DNA of 39,063 nt. Origin: an uncultured Acidimicrobiia bacterium. Lineage in GTDB: Bacteria; Actinomycetota; Acidimicrobiia; Acidimicrobiales; SZUA-35. The stretch lies in contig CALACD010000176.1 in NCBI GenBank assembly GCA_937890445.1, positions 1-39,063 of the forward strand, read 5' to 3'. How positions within the stretch are numbered: position 1 is the first letter of the stretch; each line of letters starts with the position of its first letter. The notes under the pieces were generated by a model. It saw nothing but the letters and a program-made list of their open reading frames with translations, ran no database searches and was not told the origin of the DNA. Positions 7,501 through 15,200 of the stretch are shown here, one piece after another. The position numbers and the translations under genes were made by a program.

Positions 7501-9228
7501 CGGACCGCGGTCTCCGGTATCGAACCGGCCCGTGGGGTCCCGGCCACCGCCCCTGGCGACGATGGGCCCCGGACCGACGTGCAGCGCCGAATGGTGGGGC
7601 TGTGGCAGGCCGCGCTGGGAATCAGCGATCCGATCACACTCGATGCCGACTTCTTCGACATCGGCGGTGATTCGCTGCTGGCAGTTCGCCTGTTCAGTGC
7701 CATCGATCGTGAGTTCGGTCGGGACTTGCCGCTTGCCGCATTGTTCGAGGCCCCGAATCCACGAGCCATGATCGAACGATTGGATCTCGAGCCGACCGGT
7801 CCTGCGTCGACCGGTCCTGCGTCGATCGAGACCCGCCAGCAACCGCTTCTCTTCATGGTCACCGATGACGCAGCGAGCCTCGACGCGTTGATCCATCGAC
7901 TCGGCACGAACCTTCGGCTACTGCCGATCGAACTCGATGCCACTGCCGACTCGACCGACGACGCGGTTGCCTTCATCCAGTCCCGACAACCCGACGGCTC
8001 GCTCCTCATCGCCGGTCACGGGTCGGCGGCGGGCCCCGCCCTGACGTTGTGTCAGCGGCTCCTCGAGATGGACCGCCGGGTCGAAACAGTCGCTGTCATC
8101 GACGCGGTCTTCCCGTCGACGAGCGAGATCGAAGTGGCGAACACGCTGGCCGGGTCGGGCCTCGGCGTTCCCAAGTTGTTCTTCTTCCAACCATCCGAGG
8201 CCGAGGGTCGTGTGCCCCTTCTCGGTGACGGAGCACTCCGGGACATGCTCGACGACCGAGCAGGGTGGGCCGGGTGGGCCGACGAGGTCGACACGCTGCT
8301 GGTTCCGGGGGATCGAGGCTCGTTCCTGGCCGAACCGAACGTCAGCTGGCTGGCCCACCTCATGAGTGAGCGCCTCGATGGCCGAGCGGGGGTCTGGAAG
8401 CATCTGGTGCCCATCGCTGTGGGTGAGCGTCCGAAGCGGCACCTCTTCGCCGTGCACGGTGAATTCGGCAACGTCGTCGGCTACCGGGACCTTGCCGTGG
8501 CCCTCGGCGAGGACTGGGCCGTCGTCGGGGTGCAGGCCAGCGGCGTCCACGGGACACAGCCCCTGCACACCTCGATCGAGGAAATGGCTGCGGCCTATCT
8601 CGACGAAGTCATCAGATGGCAACCGGCAGGTCCCTACGTGATCGGCGGCTACTCCTCGGGCGGAACGGTGGCCCTGGAATTGGCCCGCCAACTGCAGCGA
8701 GCAGGGCGTGAGGTCGAATGCGTCCTGTGGTTCGACCACTATCGAGTCGAGGGGTCCCGGGTCGAACCCACCGTGGCTCGGGCGCTCCGCCGGGGTACGA
8801 CTCGGCTCAAGTCCTTGTTGACCGACCGGCAGGCGTTCGATGCCGGCATGAGGCGACGAGCGCTCCAGCGCAAGGCCGCCACCATCGAACGCACACCGGA
8901 ATGGTGGTGGGCGATCACCGAGGCCGCAGATGATCGAGCCGAGGCCGAGGACCTTCGGGCCATGTTGTTGGCCGAGAACATGCGCCAGGCCCGATCGCGC
9001 TACGAGCACACGGGTTACGACGGTCGGATCATCCTCTACCAGGCCGAACAGGTCGATGCCGGTCGCGATCCCGACAGGGGTTGGACCGATGGTGATCTCG
9101 ATCTGGAGCGGGTCGAGGTACCGGGAGATCACACCACCCTGCTGCTCGAACCTCACGTCGGGCGTCTGGCCGACGATCTGCGGGCTCGTTTCGAGGTGAC
9201 CGGTTCAGCCGTCCAGTCCGTCGAGTAG
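4588..9228 (+). CDS. Terminal NRPS module: C-A-PCP with two thioesterase-like domains
   Basis: A 1546-residue synthetase. The condensation domain (about 1-430) begins with DIYPLGPTQDG, the signature style of DCL domains that take a D-configured donor. HHILLDG at 141-147 is intact. The adenylation domain (about 470-980) has FTSGSTG (624-630), core A4 as FVDHIWEI (669-676) and A10 TGKID. Core A4 puts Val where alpha-amino acids need Asp235. The by-eye pocket V-D-W-T-T-S-F-A-D-K shares seven positions with the beta-alanine code I recall (V-D-W-V-I-S-L-A-D-K). The PCP has GGDS with Ser1029. A degenerate thioesterase fold (about 1084-1257) precedes an active one (about 1283-1546) with GYSSGG (Ser1356) and PGDH (His1515). 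I chose GTG 4588 because it sits at the first condensation-domain residue and 7 bases below a -10 box. Confidence 0.92.
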   Translation: MKNVADIYPLGPTQDGILYHALSDPDPELYFEQVRCELRGRFDMARFQAAWDSVVEQHPALRTAFVWQGVKAPVQVVRETVVLPWDEFDWSDRPVADIAPALDRLAQQNRARGFDLQRAPVSRFTIVRLDDERTHFIWDFHHILLDGWSATMVFDQAIFRYNQSVTAGTDVGAAGPTTSGRPVRSYIEWLQAQDGDAARRYWTGLLADHEGPPELAMAVIDPESATLPDDSTSSTSGRLELSMGVARLDALAAFARANRLTVNTLAQAAWAVALSRYADVDDVTFGVVTSGRPAELDGVEEMVGMFLSALPLRVDLGRAAIDDDWLHRIQDQQLDAVRHGHASLADIRRWAGVPARQELFDSLLVFENFPTSPGSDSAPLVVVDKQVFEQTHYGLTVMLRPEGQLHISTLYDRRRFREADVRSLLDFFVVVLERIGEHGSVTPAVLGRMRPDEQHTIEQWNQTTRPFSSDVTMPVLLQQRTQEDPDAIALIEHDTTPSTIRRTLRRGELDRQAERLSAQLVALGVGPGDAVGVAMERSLELIVALLGVWKAGAAYVPLDLEYPSDRLAAMIDGAGITVALTKGAEPKLSFVDKVIDVESDPGPVEHPTDVARALDPRAAACIIFTSGSTGVPKPVELHHRGIVNRCQWQLDTYPPGQNECFVAKTTLNFVDHIWEIWGPLLAGSPVVLVSDDVVRDPRALVGALAEHAIERLTLVPSLLDVILDSQIDLAGRLPSLTSVTVSGEALSRTLAARFAEALPRATLLNFYGMSEGTADATWFDTSWAVHDGGRGEGVAIGRPIANMTAHVLDRNGEPSPIGVAGELYVGGVGLANGYRGLTELTDEKFLDIEGVGRLYRTGDRVRWLRNGMLAYIGRVDRQLKIRGVRVEPAEVEALLRRHESIKDVAVSGLGPADSRRLVAHVVLQPDAEGSPARTADSELLLWARQHLPAHLVPSQLIVVAAFPTLPTGKIDRTAVSGIEPARGVPATAPGDDGPRTDVQRRMVGLWQAALGISDPITLDADFFDIGGDSLLAVRLFSAIDREFGRDLPLAALFEAPNPRAMIERLDLEPTGPASTGPASIETRQQPLLFMVTDDAASLDALIHRLGTNLRLLPIELDATADSTDDAVAFIQSRQPDGSLLIAGHGSAAGPALTLCQRLLEMDRRVETVAVIDAVFPSTSEIEVANTLAGSGLGVPKLFFFQPSEAEGRVPLLGDGALRDMLDDRAGWAGWADEVDTLLVPGDRGSFLAEPNVSWLAHLMSERLDGRAGVWKHLVPIAVGERPKRHLFAVHGEFGNVVGYRDLAVALGEDWAVVGVQASGVHGTQPLHTSIEEMAAAYLDEVIRWQPAGPYVIGGYSSGGTVALELARQLQRAGREVECVLWFDHYRVEGSRVEPTVARALRRGTTRLKSLLTDRQAFDAGMRRRALQRKAATIERTPEWWWAITEAADDRAEAEDLRAMLLAENMRQARSRYEHTGYDGRIILYQAEQVDAGRDPDRGWTDGDLDLERVEVPGDHTTLLLEPHVGRLADDLRARFEVTGSAVQSVE
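7838..8370 (+). other. Degenerate thioesterase-like domain inside the terminal NRPS module
   Basis: This stretch aligns by eye over its length with the active thioesterase that follows. The nucleophile elbow GYSSGG is here GHGSAA (codons from 8014), so the serine position (codon 8020) is glycine. The general-base motif PGDH is here PGDR (Arg codon at 8314). The Asp after the elbow (VID) is kept, and the lid region is shortened. Both catalytic Ser and His are therefore lost while the fold and reading frame are preserved. A binding or gating role, or decay after duplication, are the options. The linker before it carries a duplicated TGPAS segment. Confidence 0.75.
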
Positions 9229-12200
9229 ATCGCTCAGGGCGTCGAGTTCCTCGTTGTCGAAATCGACGAGGTCGAAGCGAGTCGTGTTCGTTGCCGACAG
9301 CCCACCCTGGGAATCGGCAGCCAGGATCGTCAGGACAGCGCACGTCTTGTCGGCGATGGCCCGGACCTCGGCCGGAGGGATCTGATCGGGATGATGGTCC
9401 CAGGTCATCTGCAGCCGACCGTTCGAGACTGCGGCCATGAGACCGAGGTCGTGGGTCCGGTGATTGTGGGGATCGATACCGGCGGTGAGCGGTCCCAGCG
9501 TCTCGAATGGGTCGGGGAGGGGACCGGTTCGATCGATCTGACCCAGGTAGTTGCAGACGATGGGCGGCAGGGGTCGAGCTGTCGCCTCGTTGTCGAGCCA
9601 GCGATGGACGCCGTAACCCAAACCGTGATGCAGCGATCCTGCGGCCGATGCCGCGAGCCCGTCGAGGGTTGCGACAGGATCGGCGCCGAGGGGAACCTCC
9701 ACTGGGTGGAGACTGGTGAACCAGCCGACGGACCGTGACAGGTCGAGGTCGTGAGCCAGCCCGTCCTCACGTCCGTGACCTTCGATGGTGACCGACACGG
9801 TGCCGTCGATCGCGAACGACTCGGCTCCGTGAGCCAGGGCTGCGAGCAGGACATGCTGCATCGGGGTTCCCCGGCCGACACCGGCGATCAACGTCGCCGT
9901 CGTGTCCTGATCGAGTGTGACGGTGACGGTCTCGGTCTGTCCCTGGAGGTAGCTGCCCGATGGCGCCGTCGACCGGTCGGCGACGCCGGCGTCGTGCCAG
10001 AGAGCCCGTTCTGCCGAGAACTCGTCCGCCTCGGTCCAGCGGATCAACTGATCGGCCCACTGCCGCACCGAGGTCGACTTCGCCGGTAGCACGACGGTCT
10101 CCCCCCGGCCCAGCTGTGCATAGGCCGATGCCCAGTCCTCGAGCAGTGGTTGCCACGACACTGCGTCCATCACGAGATGGTGCACGGTCACGAAGATCTG
10201 GGGGCCCACATCGCCCACAGCAGGGAAGGCCACGATGGCCATCACGGGGCCTCGTTCGATGTCGAGAGCGGCCTCGGCCTCGGCCGCCGCCTTCTTCCGG
10301 GCCTCGCTGTCGAGATCCGGTTCGGTCGACACCAGCAGGGCATCGTCCTCCTGGTACCGCTGGACCAGCCGCCCATCGGGCGACCCGTGAATCCGAAGAC
10401 GCAAGCCATCGTGCTGGGCCGGAAGCGCCCGGGCAGCCTGGAGGAGTCGGTCACCGTCAGTCCCCGACGCCAGCTCGATCCATCGAGACTGGTTCCAGTG
10501 GTGAGGATTGTGGAGGTCGTGTTCGAAGAACCAGTGTTGGATCGGCAACAGGTCGACGTCACCGGTCAGCAGTCCCTGTTCGGCGCTGCTGGAGACCAGG
10601 GGTTCGGCTCGCGTCGCCAGTCGTGCGATGGTCGGGTGGTCGAAGACGTCTCGGGTCGACAACCGCCAGCCGCTGCGCCGCAATCGAGCCACGATCTGGA
10701 TACTCATGATCGAGTCGCCACCCAGGTCGAAGAAGTCTTGGTGCCGCCCGACCTCCCCGACACCGAGCACCTCGGCCCAGATGCGACACAACAACGTCTC
10801 GATCGGATGCTCGAGGTGGTTCGGCCCCACGGCTCCTCCGAGCGCGTCGGGTCTGGTCATCGTGCCATCTTCGACCCAGTCGGGTCCGGTCTCGGGAGGC
10901 GGCAGGGTCGAGCGGTCGATCTTGCCGTTCGGGGTCCGAGGAAAATGTTCCACCACGATCACGCGGCTGGGAATCATGGCCTCGGGGAGCACCTCGCGCA
11001 GCTGGCGCCGAACAGCGCTGGCTTCGGGCTGGGTCGCTCCTGCTGCCATGGAGATCCAGAGACCGAGCTGGTTCGAACCAGCGTTCTCCAGCACGCCGGC
11101 TGCCGCCTCGTGGACCCCAGGCAAACGGGCGGCGGCTCGTTCGACCTCTGCCAACTCGATCCGGTGGCCACGGATCTTCACCTGATCATCGATTCGACCG
11201 AGGAAGGCCAGCGTGCCGTCGTTCAGCCACTGCACCCGGTCTCCGGTGCGATAGTGCGCGGTGCCGTCGTCGAGGGGGCCGCGCAGGGCAACAAAACGTT
11301 CCTCGGTGAGGTCCGGTCGACCCAGGTAGCCGAGCGAGATCCCAGCACCACCGAGTACCAGCTCCCCGGGCTGTCCGACCGGTACGGGCCTACCCCGGCG
11401 GTCGAGCACGTGGGCGGTCATTCCGGGAATGACCCGACCGATCGGAACCGGTGACTCGCCCCCATCGTCAGAGATCTGATGGGCATGGCTCCAGACGGTC
11501 GCCTCGGTCGGGCCGTATTCGTTCCACAACGTGGCATGCGGACAGAGCCGAGCATGCGCCGGCGCCAAGGTGGCGGGGCATTCCTCGCCGGCAACGATGA
11601 CGGTCCGCAGGCTGCTCAACCGGCCACTGTCGGTCTCGTCCAGCAGTAATCGGTAGAACGACGGCAGCGTCAGGAGATGGGACACGTCGTCTCGCTCGAT
11701 CTGCTCCGCCAGCTGGCCTACGTCATCGTGGGTGCCGAGGTCGGGCAGAACCAGGGTGGCGCCGGTGCACAGACTCCAGAACAAGCCGACCATGGAACTG
11801 TCGAAGGCGAAGGACGACAACAGCAGGAACCGACCGACCGAGTCCGGATAGACGACAGACCGGGCAGCCGTGGACGCAGCGATGTTGCGGTGTGATACGA
11901 CGACACCCTTGGGTCGACCGGTGGAACCGGAGGTGAAGATCACGTAGGCCGGTAGGTCCGGATGGTGCTCGACCAGCGGAGGGCCAGGGTCGGGTGGGTC
12001 GGCTTCGGTTCCGATCGTGGCCAGGTCGACGAGGATCGAATCGGTCAGCTGGCCCATCGGCGCATCTGCGGTCTCACCTCGACCGAGCAGGACGGCGAGT
12101 TCGGCGTCCTCGACCATCTGAGTCACACGCGACGACGGGTAGTCGGGGTCGATGGGTACGTAGGCAGCACCGGCCTTGAGAATGGCCAGGACCCCGACGA

Positions 12201-15200
12201 CGGTGTCCGGGTGACGCTCGGCCACGAGTCCGACGCGTACACCGGGGCCGACGCCACGGACGACGAGCTCGTGGGCCACGAGGTTGGAGCGTCGCTCGAG
12301 CTGGTGGTACGAGAGCGATCCGGTCGAGGCGACCACGGCGACGTGGTCCGGTTGGGAGGCGGCGAACTCTTCGAACAGCTGGTGGATGGCCCGATCCGGC
12401 ACGACGAGGCCCTGACCGTGGCCCCAGACGGGTCGGTTCCAGTCGTGCAGGATCTGTTGCTGCTCGGTGTCATCGAGCAGTTCCAGGACATCGATGGCAT
12501 CGATGGCGTTGGTTGCCGCGACCCCGATCGCGAGATCTGGTGATTCACAGGCGGTTCGGAGCACGTGGTCGAACTCCGCTAGCACGTCAGCGGCAGCGGC
12601 GGCGGAAAGGAACGTGCCGGCGTACTCCAGGCCGAGTGTCAGCTCGTCGCCCTGAGCCTGGATGAAGAACGTTGCGTCCGTCACCGCCGATCCCGACGCC
12701 AGGATCTCGTGTTCGGCATCGAGCGAACCAAGCCGAGCCGGCGCCAGTTCCTCGAACGCCAGCATGATCGAGGCATGGGGGTGTTCCAGACCCAGGCGGC
12801 GCCGGTCGGCGACGATACGGGCGTAGGGGTAGGTGCGATGGCCCAGAGATCGACCGATGAGGTTGCTGCACTGTCGGCCCAGGTCCTGCAAGGATGCGCT
12901 CTCGTTGGTGGTGACCACCAGGGGCAACGTGTTCAGATAATAGCCGACCAATCCCTGTGCGAGGGGGTGATCGCGGGTCGAGGAAGTGATGGCGATGCCC
13001 AATCGATCCCCATCGCTGTAGCGACGAAGCGTTGTGGCCAAGGCGGCCAAGCAGGTCGCGAACGCGGTCCGGCCGACTCCGACTCGGAGCTGACCGAGGC
13101 CGACCGATGCTGCTCGCTGCACGTAGCCGTCCGAGCCTGCCTCGTCGAGATCGAACTGGAGCTGCGCCACCGGTTGGGCCAGTTCCGGACTCGACCAGAA
13201 TTCGGGGTCATCGGATGGCGTTTCTCGATCGTGGGCCCAACGTCGTTCCTGCCATGACGTGTGATCGGCGTAGTCGATGACGAGGGGTGCCAGCTGTTCC
13301 CCGGTGTAGATCTCCTCGACCTGGCTCCAGAGGTCGTCGAAGGTGGCAGCGTCGATCGAGACGTGGTGGAACACCAGGGCGATCCCGGTGCCGCCGTCGT
13401 CGAGAGAGCCGATGAGGCAGCGGCCGAGGGGTCCGGCTTCGAGATCGAACGGTTCGAGATGGAGCCGTCGAGCCCGATCGGCAAACGCTGCCGGGTCGAG
13501 CCGAGGCTGCCCGGGCTCGATGGTGCAGTCGATCGCTTTCTCGGGCGTGAGCCTGATGCGTGGTTCGGAGAACGTCCAGTGGAGGGGAACATGTCGAGCA
13601 ATGACGGCGCGTAGCGCCTGCACGAACCGATCGGCATCGATCGGTCCGGCGATGCGGTAGCGACGGCCCACGTTGTACCGAGGATCGGTGGGGTCGGCGA
13701 AGTGCTCGAACAGGAGGGACTGCTCGCCACTCGACAGGGGAGGAGGGTCGCCGGCGGGACGGGAAGAGGGAGCATCCTCGGACTGTTCGAGAAGTTCGAT
13801 CGCCGCTGCCAGTTGCCTCGGTGTTGCGTGGAGGAACGCAAGATCTTCCCGAATCGTCTTCCCGAGCAGGCTGCTGAGTTCGACCACCATCCGCAACGCG
13901 GCCAGTGAGTCACCGCCGAGGGCGAAGAAATCGTCGTCGATCCCGATCGGCTCCACGGCGAGGTGGGCTTCCCACAGTCCTATGATGGTGGATTCCAGGG
14001 GCGACTGGGCCGAAACGTAGAGCGACGGACCGGTCCGGTGCACACGTTTCGGAGCGGGCAGAGCTGCGGTGTCGACCTTGCCGTTCGAGGTGAGTTTGAT
14101 CTCGTCGACGAGGACGAAGGCCGCCGGCACCGCATGCTTCGGCAGCTTGCCGGCCAGGAAGGTGCGTAGAGCCGTGCCGTCGAGATGTGCGCCGTCGAGA
14201 TGTGCGCCGTCGAGGCCGGCCGGTTCGATCCAGGCCGTCAGGAGTCGGCGGGGACGGGGGAAGTGGCCGACCGTCTCGAGCATGGAGGTCACCGTGGTGA
14301 GGTCCGACCGGTCGTCCAGCTCGGCCAGGGCCTCGTGCCGGGTCTTGTGTCCGAGCCGGACATCCCACGCATAGGGCACTGCATAGTTGTGAAAGCCCTG
14401 TTCGATGATGTGGTTGTGGATCCCTGCTGCGTTGATCAGACAGTTTGTCGAGCGCCCGGTGTCGGCCGGACGGGTCCAGGGCGCCCGCTTCTCGAGGAAC
14501 TCGAGCAAGTCGGCCAACTCGACATCGACGTAGCGGTAGAAGTCGACGTACTGCACTCGATCGAAGACATCGGGAGCAGCTCCCGCGGCCTCGGGCTGAT
14601 CGAACACCGTCGTATCGAGCAGCCGGTTCGGGCCGTCGTCGAGTCGATGATAGACCCGTCGGGCGGCGAGGGTCGCAGCGTCGATGGCGTCGGGATCGAA
14701 CCGACCCTCGGCGAACTGTTCGGGTACCAGCCGAGTCTCGAAGAGCTGGCCCCGGGACAGTCCGGTGACGATCAGGGGTGCTCCGACCTCGACGGCCCGA
14801 GTCGTGGCGAGGGTGTAGATGGTCTTGTAGCAGCCGTGGCACACATTGGAGTGGCGCTCCAGGCTGTCGCGAAAGATCTCGTTCATCACCTCGGACGTGA
14901 TGAACTCATGGTCGATGCCGAGATCGGCGATCGACCGTCGGACGTTGTCCTTGGCTCCCTCGGAGATGAAGCCGTTGTCCAGCGTCAGGCAGAGCACGTC
15001 GAAACCCATCTCGACCAGCCGATACAGCGCATAGGTCGAGTCCTTGCCGCCGCTGAGCAGGTGGATGGCGTCGTAGTCGCCCGTCCGTTGCGAACGCGCG
15101 GTGTCCCGCAGAACCCGCAGGTCGTTCTCGGTCCGGAACCAGCTGGCGGCCTGGGGTCGAATGGCGTCGTAGGCATGACAGCTGTCGCAGACGCCGTCGG

